Assembly (NCBI RefSeq): GCF_003364265.1
Contig: NZ_NXLW01000015.1
Span: 1 to 51,143 of the forward strand
Direction: 5' to 3'
Length of the DNA stretch: 51,143 nucleotides
DNA from: Helicobacter aurati
GTDB taxonomy: Bacteria > Campylobacterota > Campylobacteria > Campylobacterales > Helicobacteraceae
Shown: one piece after another, positions 16,681 through 25,843 of the stretch
How positions within the stretch are numbered: the stretch's first letter is position 1
How the letters are laid out: each line of letters opens with the position of its first letter
Notes under the pieces: generated by a model
The model's input: only the letters and a program-made list of their open reading frames with translations
Told to the model about the DNA's origin: nothing
The model's database searches: none
Program-made: the position numbers and the translations under genes

Positions 16681-17778
16681 TTAACTATTTCCCTTAAAAT
16701 CCGCCATAATATTAGCGGTATGCTTTAGCTTTTCATTATCAAAGTGAGTGTATATGCGACTTGTTTCAACACTACTATGCCCTAGACTCTCTTGGACTAA
16801 TACTAAATCTTTACTCCGACTATAAAGCAAAGTAGCAAAACTATGACGTAATAAATGTGCACCATTTTTTGCCTTACGAATACCTGCACTTAACAAAAGA
16901 TTTTCAATAATTACATAGATATAAGATTGCGCAGGAACGTTAGACTTTCTATTAACGAATAGAGGCATATCGTCCGTAACATTAGGAAACTTTTTACGCA
17001 ATTCAATCCACGAATCGTAATATTTGGAAATCAAACTTGCTTGGACAAAAACTATTCTCATTTTATTGCCCTTGCCACGTAGTCGCAAACGATAATAGCC
17101 GCTTTCTAAAGAAACATCTTTATAACCAATCTCAAGAATTTCGCTTACTCTTGCGCCACTATAAATAATCATAAGAATAATGAGTTGATTACGTAGTCTT
17201 ACTAATGAGTTAACATGTTTCTGTTTAATATCATAACGTCTTAAAACTTCTAAGAATCTTTCAATTTCTTCTGCAGTTAAAAATTCTGGTAAATCCTGTT
17301 TAATTTGCGCATGAGAACCGATAAGCTCCATAGAATAAATGTGAGAGGCACCATTTTCAACCTCATTATTTTTTTGCACGAACTCAAAAAAATTCGTTAA
17401 AGTAAATTGATAGTTGCGAATAGTCGCATTGCTAAGGTTGGCAGTGTAAATACTCAAAAATTCCTGCACGTTGTTAATTTCTATTTCTCGCATATCAGCA
17501 AACCCAGCTTTAATACAATATTCATAAAACGTTAATAAAGGATTAGCATAGGTATTGATTCCCAATAAGCCAATTTGTCTAGCTTTTTTACAAATTTTAC
17601 GGATATCATCAATGGAATTACGTCCGCCACTTTGAATATCTTGTACAACTTCAGCAAATTTGCTCTTATCTTTCACGCGATGTGCAGTAAGATTCATAAA
17701 CTTTGCATAAAAAAACCGCTCTAGCCAAAATCTAAGAGAAACATCAAAGCCATTTTCACTATTTAATGGATATGCCAT
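16681..17778 (-). CDS. xerH: Tyrosine recombinase XerH
   Basis: This cytoplasmic site-specific recombinase (365 residues) should resolve chromosome dimers at a dif site as a single-protein system. The C-terminal catalytic domain carries R210 (SGARVSE), a Lys in GKGNK (236-239), H308-x-x-R311 (HLLRHSF), H334 (LGHSS) and the nucleophile Y343 (SRIYTHF). The N-terminal half (KKARQIGLLGINTYANPLL, about 65-83) matches what I recall of Helicobacter XerH rather than XerC/D. AAAGGA lies seven bases ahead of the ATG. It is 34 bases downstream of thiG and probably in the same transcript. A candidate dif-like site is listed at 18972-18999. Confidence 0.92.
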   Translation of the reverse strand: MAYPLNSENGFDVSLRFWLERFFYAKFMNLTAHRVKDKSKFAEVVQDIQSGGRNSIDDIRKICKKARQIGLLGINTYANPLLTFYEYCIKAGFADMREIEINNVQEFLSIYTANLSNATIRNYQFTLTNFFEFVQKNNEVENGASHIYSMELIGSHAQIKQDLPEFLTAEEIERFLEVLRRYDIKQKHVNSLVRLRNQLIILMIIYSGARVSEILEIGYKDVSLESGYYRLRLRGKGNKMRIVFVQASLISKYYDSWIELRKKFPNVTDDMPLFVNRKSNVPAQSYIYVIIENLLLSAGIRKAKNGAHLLRHSFATLLYSRSKDLVLVQESLGHSSVETSRIYTHFDNEKLKHTANIMADFKGNS

Positions 17779-17811
17779 ATCTCAATCCTTTAACTGTCAA
17801 CTTCGCAATAT

Positions 17812-18585
17812 CTAAAGTGCCGGCATATAATCTAAAGGCGAACTAGCAGTAGCGAAAGGTTTTTTGGCAATACGTCCCGCCTCATAACTTAATCTACCTG
17901 CTTCCACAGCAAGTTTCATTGCTCGTGCCATTTTAACAGGGTCGCTAGCTTGTGCAATAGCCGTATTGGTCAATACACCATCAGCACCTAACTCCATGGC
18001 AATATTTGCATCACTAGCGCAACCTACACCAGCATCCACAATAACAGGGATCGTAACTGCCTCTTTAATAAATATGATATTGTATTTATTCTGAATTCCG
18101 AGCCCACTTCCAATAGGAGCAGCCAAAGGCATCACAGCACTTGCGCCGTTATCTTCTAACTTCTTTGCCATGATAGGATCATCATTAGTATAAACAAGGA
18201 CTTTGAATCCAGATTTTGCAAGAATTTTTGTTGCTTCTAGCGTCTCCATTACGTCAGGATATAGGGTTTTTTGTGTATCGCCAATAATCTCAAGCTTGAC
18301 AAAATCAATACCCGTACCTTCACGTACTAATTAAAAAAGAGCTACCGCCTCTCTAGCGGTTGTGCAGCCCGCTGAATTAGGTAAAAATGAAATATTTGTT
18401 CCTTTAAAGTAATCTAAAAGATTTTCAGTATTATTATTAAGAATATTAATTCTTCTAACCGCCACCGTTATCATTTCTGCTCCACTTGCCAAAGTGGCTT
18501 CTTTTGTTATTTGAAAATTTTTGTATTTTCCACTACCGACAATTAAACGAGAAGTGAAACTTTTATTTGCAATAGTTAGTGACAT
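17812..18585 (-). pseudogene. thiG: Thiazole synthase ThiG, interrupted by one in-frame stop
   Basis: ThiG builds the thiazole phosphate part of thiamine from deoxyxylulose phosphate, dehydroglycine and the sulphur carrier ThiS. The frame codes for 257 residues, the normal length, but codon 85 (18331-18333) is TAA. Sequence on both sides stays in the same frame and is recognisable: [15 protein letters not shown] before the stop, [18 protein letters not shown] after it, then [17 protein letters not shown] and PIGSGLGIQ. The lysine that forms the Schiff base (in VKLE, codon 18295-18297) lies just after the stop. Restart at the next ATG (18249) would give a 145-residue piece without it. This is a very recent nonsense mutation, a sequencing error, or a rare readthrough case. 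Confidence 0.9.
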
Positions 18586-18666
18586 TCTTTATCCAACTCC
18601 CTAAATATTTTAATATCTTAATAAGTATAGCCCAAAAATTAGATAAATGTACAAATGCCTCAAAAC

Positions 18667-18680
18667 AAAAAAAAAAAAAA
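18667..18680. repeat. A14 homopolymer upstream of thiG
   Basis: A run of 14 A lies about 80 bases upstream of the thiG start codon. It is long enough for slippage and could alter promoter spacing of the thiG-xerH transcript. Confidence 0.8.
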
Positions 18681-18971
18681 CGCTTACTATATTGTCATTG
18701 CTTAATTATGACTTAACTATTTCACTTTTATAGTATATAAAAAGCTTATTTTATAACTTCATAAATACAAAATTTTGATACTTTTTAAAAAAAATTGACA
18801 AATAAATATGAAATTAATCCCATAATATATTTGAAAATAATTTTTATCATAAAGTATTTCATATAAAATAAATGGAGAAACGTAGAATGCCATATATTAT
18901 GTTACAATATGTAACTTTTAAAGAAAATTATGAAAAAATCATTATATTTATCAAGAATTTATAACATAAAA

Positions 18972-18999
18972 ATTATGAAAATGCATGATTTTTCTTAAG
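18972..18999. other. Candidate dif-like XerH recombination site
   Basis: The arrangement is 11-6-11: ATTATGAAAAT, spacer GCATGA, TTTTTCTTAAG. Eight of 11 arm positions are complementary, and the inner TTATGAAAA resembles my memory of Helicobacter dif arms. It lies about 1.2 kb from the xerH start. Imperfect palindromes of this kind are not rare in AT-rich DNA, so support is weak. Confidence 0.25.
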
Positions 19000-19342
19000 A
19001 TACTTGTAACTATGTAAAACTAAATGCAAAAAATTATTGATTTTCTACTTATATTATTAACAATATTCTAAAAATTTTAGAGATTCTCTATCGGAATCCT
19101 GCAGTTTATTTAGACACTCAAATTCACCTAAATCCTCCTAGCAAATACATGTACTTCTATCAACCAGAATATAAATCTTTTTTCTTTCCATTCATTCTAC
19201 TTTTATAGAAAATATTTAATATTTTGTGTTTATCTTAAAATAAGGCAAGTATAAAGATTGATTTAATTTATCAATTTAGAATAATTAATTTTAGCTCTTT
19301 TATCTAAAAAGACGTAAAGATATAATCATCCATTTACTAAAT

Positions 19343-21301
19343 ATGAGATCTCTAATGAATAACTTTTTACTCATTCAAGTTGAAATTATCGGTGCAAAAC
19401 TTTTCCCACTTACGTATAAGATTGATATAACATCTCTTAATTCACCCCTAGAACGTTATGATCTACTCGAAGTAAAGTTAAACAACCATAATAGATTAGC
19501 TATCATGATAGACATAGCAAAACAGCAAGATGAAAGTACGTATCCCTTTGAAATCAAGCCTGCACGTAAGGCAGACGAGCAATTAAGTATCTTACAAAAA
19601 AACTTATTACCTTTTATCAGTAACTATTATATGCAACCAACAGGAATCAGTGCCCAGATATTTACCCCCATCACACAAGCAAAATTTAATCAATCTATTT
19701 GCACAAATGAGTTACCGCGTAATAGACTACATTCGCTCTCCACAGAGCAACAAAAGGTGTTAGAATTTTGTAAAAAACGTAATTTAAGTCTAATTTTTGG
19801 CGCAACAGGTAGCGGTAAAACAGAAATTTATCTACACATTATTCACGAATGTCTTACACAAAACAAACAAGCGTTATTTCTCATGCCTGAAATATCACTC
19901 ACACCTCAAATTCAAAATAGATTGGAATCTGCCTACCCCAATCTTATAGGATTATGGCATAGCAAACAAACATCAAAACAAAAAAAACAGGTTTTACAAA
20001 AATTACTTTCAGGAGAATTCTGCATCATTGCTGGTGCTAGAAGCTCTCTTTTTTTACCGTATCAGAATCTAGGAATAATTATCGTCGATGAAGAACATGA
20101 CGATTCATATAAATCCAACAGTCATCCTAAATATAACGCCAAAGATTTAGCCATTTTTCTAAGTACAAAAGGTGTTCAAGTGGTATTAGGTAGTGCCACA
20201 CCAGCCGTAAAAGATTATTATCTTGCACAAAAAAATAATTATCTGATTAAACTAGAATCTACATTTCATAATTCGCAAAATACTCTTATAGTGGATTCTT
20301 GTTCCAATAAAAATCCGATAAGCGAAACAATCATAACAGCATTACGAAATATACTGCACAACAAATTGCAAGCCATTATTTTTGTCCCCATTCGCGCAAA
20401 TTTTAAAAGTTTATTATGTCGTAACTGTAGAGAAAAAATCATGTGCCCATCTTGCAGCATCACTTTGAGCCTACATAAGAAAAGAAATGCTCTTGTCTGT
20501 CATTATTGTAATTTTACAAAAAAGATTCCTAAAACTTGTGAATATTGCGGCAATAGTGAGCTAGAAGGATTCCAACTTGGAACAGAAGAAGTTAAGAATC
20601 ATCTAGTAGAAATATTCCAACAATTAAACATATCTGCAAACATTGCCATTTTCGATAGGGACTATATTACTACACAAAAAACACTCGAAAAGACATTAAG
20701 TGATTTTAATAAAGGAATAATTGATATTTTGATTGGCACACAAATGCTAGCAAAAGGGCACGACTATCACAAAATAGGCTTAAGTGTTATTTTGGGGTTA
20801 GATTATATGCTTGCCATGCAAGATTATCGGGCTATGGAAAAAACATTTTCTTTAATGTATCAAGTAGGCGGCAGAAGCGGACGAAAACAGAACGGCGTAG
20901 TTATCGTGCAAACACATAATCGAGAATTAATTTCTAATTTTTGGGGAGATTATAAATTGGTAATCGATCATGAGTTGCACTACCGACAATTTCTCTATCC
21001 GCCATTTGTTAGATTGGCACTTGTTACCTTTGGAAATTCCAATGAAAACATAGCAAGGGAACTTGCCTGTGAGTTTGCAGACTCACTCAATGAAATACAG
21101 GCTAAAAAGCTCTATGATTTTGAGATTGTAGGAATATGCGAAAGAAATACTGCAAAACTCAAAAATAAATTCTACTATCAAGTACTTTTACGCGCAAAAT
21201 CTCCGCTTATTTTGCAAAAGGCGATACAAAAAGCAAAACAAAAGGCTAGTCAAAAAATTATTGAATCAATTGATATAGATATTGATCCGCTAACTATATA
21301 A
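19343..21301 (+). CDS. priA: Primosomal protein N' (replication restart helicase)
   Basis: This cytoplasmic superfamily-2 DNA helicase (652 residues) reloads the replisome at stalled forks. Walker A GATGSGKTE is near residues 153-161, the Walker B DEEH motif near 250, and GSATPAVK follows. The zinc-binding insert has paired cysteines (CRNCREKIMCPSC and CHYCNFTKKIPKTCEYC). A late helicase motif is QVGGRSGRK. The N-terminal 3'-DNA-end-binding domain is short, as in other Campylobacterota. ATG 19343 is used; ATG 19355 (MNNFLLIQ) is equally possible because neither has a clear ribosome site. It converges with flgL. Confidence 0.93.
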   Translation: MRSLMNNFLLIQVEIIGAKLFPLTYKIDITSLNSPLERYDLLEVKLNNHNRLAIMIDIAKQQDESTYPFEIKPARKADEQLSILQKNLLPFISNYYMQPTGISAQIFTPITQAKFNQSICTNELPRNRLHSLSTEQQKVLEFCKKRNLSLIFGATGSGKTEIYLHIIHECLTQNKQALFLMPEISLTPQIQNRLESAYPNLIGLWHSKQTSKQKKQVLQKLLSGEFCIIAGARSSLFLPYQNLGIIIVDEEHDDSYKSNSHPKYNAKDLAIFLSTKGVQVVLGSATPAVKDYYLAQKNNYLIKLESTFHNSQNTLIVDSCSNKNPISETIITALRNILHNKLQAIIFVPIRANFKSLLCRNCREKIMCPSCSITLSLHKKRNALVCHYCNFTKKIPKTCEYCGNSELEGFQLGTEEVKNHLVEIFQQLNISANIAIFDRDYITTQKTLEKTLSDFNKGIIDILIGTQMLAKGHDYHKIGLSVILGLDYMLAMQDYRAMEKTFSLMYQVGGRSGRKQNGVVIVQTHNRELISNFWGDYKLVIDHELHYRQFLYPPFVRLALVTFGNSNENIARELACEFADSLNEIQAKKLYDFEIVGICERNTAKLKNKFYYQVLLRAKSPLILQKAIQKAKQKASQKIIESIDIDIDPLTI

Positions 21302-21316
21302 TTACCTTTAATGCAA

Positions 21317-23869
21317 TTAATTAAGATAATTCACAAGTGAAAGCCCGTTGATTCTATTGGTAGAAGAAAGAACGGCTTGGTAGTTATTGCTAAGATTTGT
21401 AAACTTGTTATAAGTCTCTGCTAAATCAGCACCTATTGTTTCACCTTTAATACCACTTACTTGTGTTTTAATAACCTCATTTCTTGTAATTGCATTCTGA
21501 AATGTTCTTGTATGTGCGCCATTCTTAGCAATAATTTTTTCTATATGATCGCTTAAATGATCTATCAATTCAATACTATTCTGCAATCCAATACTCTGCA
21601 TAGTGTCATCATAACGTTGTCCATGTAATGCGCCTGCACGATATATGCCATCACGTACAGATTGAATAGCATCATCTAATCCTTTAAAAAAATTAATCTT
21701 TGGATCATCTACAACAAGCCCCCCATTAGCATTAAGCCTCACATTAGAAGTTGCATTGCGAATAGATTCTGGACTAAAACTATCTTGATCTTTATCATAA
21801 AACATCATAGACATTCTTGTAAGGGAACGGATATTGTCTTGAATAACCATCTTTCCTTCTTTATCAAGATAAATACTCATCTTAGTATTTGCTCGCTCTA
21901 TAAGTGCTTCATAAGCGTTCTTTGCTTTTTGTGTTGGTTTACCTTTAATCTCTGCGGCGCGAAGCGAATCCTCATCTTCATTGCTATAATTTAATGCAAT
22001 TGCCATAGCATCCATAAGCTGCCTATATGTAACATTATTACCTTCACTTACTGTTACTTGTGGAGGCTCATCATGAGGATTAAATAACGGAATCTTAATA
22101 GTACGTGCCTCTGATTTTTGAGAAGGGAGCTCGAGAAAAGTCCCCTGCTTTGTGAAAGCAAGGCTAGCATGCAATTCAATACCGTTATGATCCTGAAACT
22201 TAAAACCAAACACCTTGCCATTAAGAGAACCATCAGTTACTTCAAGCAGCTTTGTATTATCATTAGCAAGATAGGAAGTTCCTGAAATAACCTGTGCAAT
22301 ATTTCCCCTTAGTTTTGAACCCAATTGATGAAACCCAGTCTTTGTATAGCTTATTCCAAGGGCAGCAGTGAAACCATTGACGGATTGTTCATTTGCATCC
22401 AATGTTTCCAATTTTATAGAAAATCCCCTCTCACCATCAAAAGGCGGTTTCATTGTATCTACACTTTTGTTTCTTACATTTTTATCATAAATAGTAATAT
22501 GTCCATGATCTAATTCAACTTCAAGATTCCCACCAAAATACTGCTTAATAGCTTGGAATAAATCTCGTACTTCCATACCTTTTATATCAAAAAGCATAGG
22601 CTCACCTAATTCTCTATCATCAATTGTTCCATCTTCTTTATTAGGCGCAGTACCTGTAATCTTAACATATCTGGTAGTAGTTGAAAATATATCACTCAAT
22701 TTAGAATCTATTTCAGTCATCGTATTATCTTTATGTATAAGTGTTGTGGGAATATGAGTAACGCGATTATCATATAAATCATTTACTCCCTTAAGGCTAC
22801 CTGTATTAAATTCTGAAATAAGATTCTGGGAGCTATAAGTTTTTATTCTTGCGCCAAGAGATTCTAGTTCTGCAGTGTTCTCAACGTCCATGTTACTTGA
22901 TATTAGATGAAAATCAATGCTAGAGCTTCCTGGTTTTAAATCTTTAATCTCAATTTGTCCCCATTTATTTAACCTTACATCAACCACTTGCGTTTTATTG
23001 GTATTCCCATAGGCTTTACCAATACGATCTAAAAGATCTCGAACTTTCGTGGCATTATTAGGGTGTGAATAGCCAACATCAAGTGCAAATTTAGCTTTAA
23101 AACTCTGCCCTCGACTGTTGACGCCCTGTAAATAAAAATATTCTTTACCGTTATTAGAGGTATTATTATCATCATCTCCCAACATGTCTCTTAGGGTATC
23201 ATGTTCGTCTAAATACACTTCAATAGGTTCGCTGTGCTTCTCTGATGGATCCATAATTGCTGGATGCAATCTTGTTTGATTAAGCATACGCTCATTAGTG
23301 GTGATAATACGATGTTTGTCGTTATCAAAGCCATAAAAAAGTTCTTCACCTGTAATATTAAATGGAACAAGATTCTTAGAACTTACAAGAGCATTTAAAG
23401 ACTCATCATTGCCATAATAATTCCCATCCATATCAAAAGGTTGAATATCTACCTTACTCCCGGAAAAAATAAATTTTCCCCCCACAGAAGTGTTGGCAAT
23501 ATTAATGATATGTGCTTTCGTTGCTTCCAAATCACGCGCTAAAGCTTCTCTCGAAGTAGGCGTATGTAGATCGTTTGCGCCATGCAAAAGCTTTGTCTTA
23601 AACTGTACCATAGCCATAGACATTTCTTGTAATGCTTTATCGGTATTTAAAGTATTGGTTTCTGCGGTTTTTGACACTTCTATACCCTGTGCCAATGTCG
23701 TTTCATCATACTCCAATTTGAGATTCTGATTAGAAACACTTGCATTTTGCCAACCATATTGAATCTCTTTCCCGCTTGCAATCTTGGTGTTCATATCGTT
23801 AAGTTTAGAAGTAAGAGAACCTTGATTGTTAAGCATTTGACTGTATTTTGTTCCAAATGTTACGCGCAT
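21317..23869 (-). CDS. flgL: Flagellar hook-associated protein 3 (hook-filament junction)
   Basis: FlgL forms the junction between hook and filament and is exported through the flagellar type III apparatus. The product has 850 residues, long as in H. pylori (about 830) compared with about 300 in enterics. The conserved N-terminal coiled coil starts MRVTFGTKYSQMLNNQ and contains KIASGKEIQYGWQNAS. The C-terminal helix (GADLAETYNKFTNLSNNYQAVLSSTNRI) is the flagellin-like partner. A large central insertion forms the exposed domain. The frame is open to 23929, but I chose ATG 23867-23869 because the conserved start begins there and AAGG lies seven bases upstream. Confidence 0.92.
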   Translation of the reverse strand: MRVTFGTKYSQMLNNQGSLTSKLNDMNTKIASGKEIQYGWQNASVSNQNLKLEYDETTLAQGIEVSKTAETNTLNTDKALQEMSMAMVQFKTKLLHGANDLHTPTSREALARDLEATKAHIINIANTSVGGKFIFSGSKVDIQPFDMDGNYYGNDESLNALVSSKNLVPFNITGEELFYGFDNDKHRIITTNERMLNQTRLHPAIMDPSEKHSEPIEVYLDEHDTLRDMLGDDDNNTSNNGKEYFYLQGVNSRGQSFKAKFALDVGYSHPNNATKVRDLLDRIGKAYGNTNKTQVVDVRLNKWGQIEIKDLKPGSSSIDFHLISSNMDVENTAELESLGARIKTYSSQNLISEFNTGSLKGVNDLYDNRVTHIPTTLIHKDNTMTEIDSKLSDIFSTTTRYVKITGTAPNKEDGTIDDRELGEPMLFDIKGMEVRDLFQAIKQYFGGNLEVELDHGHITIYDKNVRNKSVDTMKPPFDGERGFSIKLETLDANEQSVNGFTAALGISYTKTGFHQLGSKLRGNIAQVISGTSYLANDNTKLLEVTDGSLNGKVFGFKFQDHNGIELHASLAFTKQGTFLELPSQKSEARTIKIPLFNPHDEPPQVTVSEGNNVTYRQLMDAMAIALNYSNEDEDSLRAAEIKGKPTQKAKNAYEALIERANTKMSIYLDKEGKMVIQDNIRSLTRMSMMFYDKDQDSFSPESIRNATSNVRLNANGGLVVDDPKINFFKGLDDAIQSVRDGIYRAGALHGQRYDDTMQSIGLQNSIELIDHLSDHIEKIIAKNGAHTRTFQNAITRNEVIKTQVSGIKGETIGADLAETYNKFTNLSNNYQAVLSSTNRINGLSLVNYLN

Positions 23870-23940
23870 AGTAAGACCTTCAATTAGAATCTTCAAGATT
23901 CCAAGCAAAATATATACCGTGCTAAACAAATTAACGGAGC

Positions 23941-24273
23941 TTAATGTGAGGAAGAATCCTTTGCGTTATCAATATCTAAATGTTTTTCTTTATCTACACC
24001 TAACGCATGCAAAATTTGTTGTTGGGATTCATAAATTCTTACTTGTACATCAAAAGTCATTTGTGCTAGTTCCATACGCATACGAAAATACTTAATCATT
24101 AACATAAGAAATATAAAAATAGCAAACAAACTTACAGCCAATAAAATCGCAGAAAAAAAGTAAGGAATAATTATAAAAGCAAGAGAAGCAGCAAAAATAG
24201 CACATCCAAAAAAGAATCCATAGAAAAAATCTAGTATCGCTAAGACCTTTCTATTTTCTAATTTTGTATTCAT
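23941..24273 (-). CDS. Small membrane protein of unknown function
   Basis: The product has 110 residues. Two adjacent hydrophobic segments (about 17-35 and 38-62) with a short turn form a hairpin in the membrane, followed by a charged, probably cytoplasmic helix (MRMELAQMTFDVQVRIYESQQQ) and a polar tail rich in Asp, His and Ser. I do not recognise the family. It lies 23 bases downstream of atpB and about 70 bases upstream of flgL on the same strand, so it may be read from the atpB promoter. Codon use looks like its neighbours. Confidence 0.65.
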   Translation of the reverse strand: MNTKLENRKVLAILDFFYGFFFGCAIFAASLAFIIIPYFFSAILLAVSLFAIFIFLMLMIKYFRMRMELAQMTFDVQVRIYESQQQILHALGVDKEKHLDIDNAKDSSSH

Positions 24274-24296
24274 TTATGTAGAATACCTCACAGGAG

Positions 24297-24977
24297 TCAA
24301 TGCTCTTCTTCCAACAATACTGCACTTGCTAAATAAACATAAGTAAGAATCATAAATACAAAAGCCTGCAAAATCGCCATAAATGTGAGAATAGCAAAAG
24401 GTAGCAACGGCACCACCCAAGGAACAAGACCAAGCATAACAAGTAAAAACATATCATCACCCTTGATATTTCCAAACAAACGAAAAGAAAGAGAAATGAT
24501 GCGTGAAAGGTGAGAAATAATTTCAATAGGGAATAACAAAGGGGAAAGAAACTTAACTGGACCAGCAAAATGTCCAAAATACTTAATTAATCCATTCGCA
24601 CGAATCCCTTCAAAATGATAATAAAAAAAGACAATTAAAGCTAATACTAGAGTAAAGCTAATGCTAGATGTAGGGGCTTCAAATCCTGGAATAATGCCAA
24701 TAACATTACAATAAAAAACAAAAACGGCTATACTTCCTGCTAGAGGAAAATATTTCCTTGCGAGTTTATCGCCTAATGTATCCTTGCCAACATAAAGCAT
24801 GCCACTAACGATCCATTCATAAAAATTCTGCATTCCTGTAGGAACAGCCTGCAATTTTCTAACCGCAAATATACTTATCCCCAACGTAACTAAAGCACTC
24901 AATATAGTATAAAATATAGTAATGAAATTATGATCGGTGCTAATCAAACCTGCAAAAGTAAAGAGCTTATCTTCCAT
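24297..24977 (-). CDS. atpB: ATP synthase F0 subunit a
   Basis: This inner-membrane subunit (226 residues, five to six helices) forms the proton half-channels next to the c ring. The essential arginine is in [15 protein letters not shown], and the final helix region carries [17 protein letters not shown]. As usual in Helicobacter and relatives, it stands apart from the F1 genes. ATG 24977 has AAGGA-like bases upstream. The promoter region contains a perfect dyad (24992-25008) next to a TACAAT box. Confidence 0.95.
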   Translation of the reverse strand: MEDKLFTFAGLISTDHNFITIFYTILSALVTLGISIFAVRKLQAVPTGMQNFYEWIVSGMLYVGKDTLGDKLARKYFPLAGSIAVFVFYCNVIGIIPGFEAPTSSISFTLVLALIVFFYYHFEGIRANGLIKYFGHFAGPVKFLSPLLFPIEIISHLSRIISLSFRLFGNIKGDDMFLLVMLGLVPWVVPLLPFAILTFMAILQAFVFMILTYVYLASAVLLEEEH

Positions 24978-24991
24978 CCTTAATGTCCTTG

Positions 24992-25008
24992 TTTAGTAAA
25001 TTACTAAA
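24992..25008. promoter_or_regulatory. Perfect 8-bp dyad at the atpB promoter (possible operator)
   Basis: TTTAGTAA-A-TTACTAAA is an exact inverted repeat with a one-base centre, directly downstream of and touching the candidate -10 box at 25008-25013. The position is right for a repressor or a start-site regulator of atpB. Confidence 0.4.
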
Positions 25009-25013
25009 TTGTA
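25008..25013 (-). promoter_or_regulatory. Candidate -10 box for atpB (TATGATACAAT context)
   Basis: On the minus strand TATGATACAAT lies about 31 bases upstream of the atpB ATG. The same extended box appears ahead of yajC (28997-29002) and the DsbC/G-like gene (47062-47067). Confidence 0.5.
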
Positions 25014-25843
25014 TCATAGAAATACTTAAGTTCTCTTAAAAGGTATTTTAGCAGAACTAAAAATAATTCTCCTATCAACCAAAAGGTAACTTAATAAAAC
25101 TTCTTATCCTAATTATGAATCAAAAAATTATTGCCTTTTCTTTAGTAAAGCAAATTTGAAATCTATTGTGCCTAACTATTATTTATTAGGCTATTAAATT
25201 TTATAAAATTTTACTTAATAATCTTGAAATATTATTGACATTTACTTTTGTCTTTTCCACTTTCTTCCATGACTTCATTCATACGTGCAGTTTTTTGCAA
25301 AGAAACAGGTTTATTAACAATAAGCGCATAAATTCTTTGAACGATTCTTAGAATCACCAAAGAATTTTGCTTGGTTTTGAGTGGCTAAAGATTTCCGCAA
25401 GAAAAATATTTGACTTTGTAATTATAAGCTACATTACATCTGATTCAAAATTACCTTTTAGCTCTATTAAACCAATGCTTTCCCGTATTACAATCTCTAT
25501 ACTATAAATTAAATACAAATATTCCATCCCATTTACGTAAAATTGCTTATTTTATTTACAACATTATATAATGCTTACTCTATTTGCAAATGATTCAAAA
25601 TACCTTTTTTGTTTATTACTTCATTAAACTCTTGAAATTAAGAATCGCGTTATGAAATTTTTGAATTTTCATTTTTAATAGTTCCTTAAAGATAACCAAA
25701 TAATTCTTGTTTGCATAGAATCTACAATAATCATAATTTTAAATAATTATTCCTTTATATATCAAAAGCCCAATAATAGACATTATAATATTAGAAATAA
25801 TACTGATTAAATCTTATCACTTACACCACTCGGTGCAACTTGT
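25014..25843. other. Long intergenic region between secF and atpB
   Basis: About 830 AT-rich bases contain no intact gene. A 50-codon open stretch on the minus strand at 25232-25384 (RIYALIVNKPVSLQKTARMN..., ending in a stop) has normal-looking amino-acid make-up but no start codon near its open end. It could be the C-terminal remnant of a decayed gene. Nothing else was recognised. Confidence 0.4.

Larger units (their letters stand above)
18586..19342. other. Long AT-rich intergenic region between thiG and priA
   Basis: About 750 bases hold no convincing gene. Contents seen: an A14 run at 18667-18680, a possible 25-codon reading frame at 18887-18964 (MPYIMLQYVTFKENY..., GGAG upstream) with weak support, a dif-like imperfect palindrome at 18972-18999, and on the minus strand a strong AGGAGG near 19135 leading only into a five-codon frame. 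It separates minus-strand thiG from plus-strand priA, so promoters for both should be here. Confidence 0.6.

Noticed and set aside
18331-18585. Two separate short thiazole synthase genes
   Set aside because: The pieces are in the same frame with conserved residues between them, so one gene with one stop codon is the simpler reading.
18887-18964. 25-codon frame MPYIMLQYVTFKENY...
   Set aside because: A weak GGAG lies upstream, but the peptide has no hydrophobic toxin pattern or known relative; kept only as a note in the gap entry.
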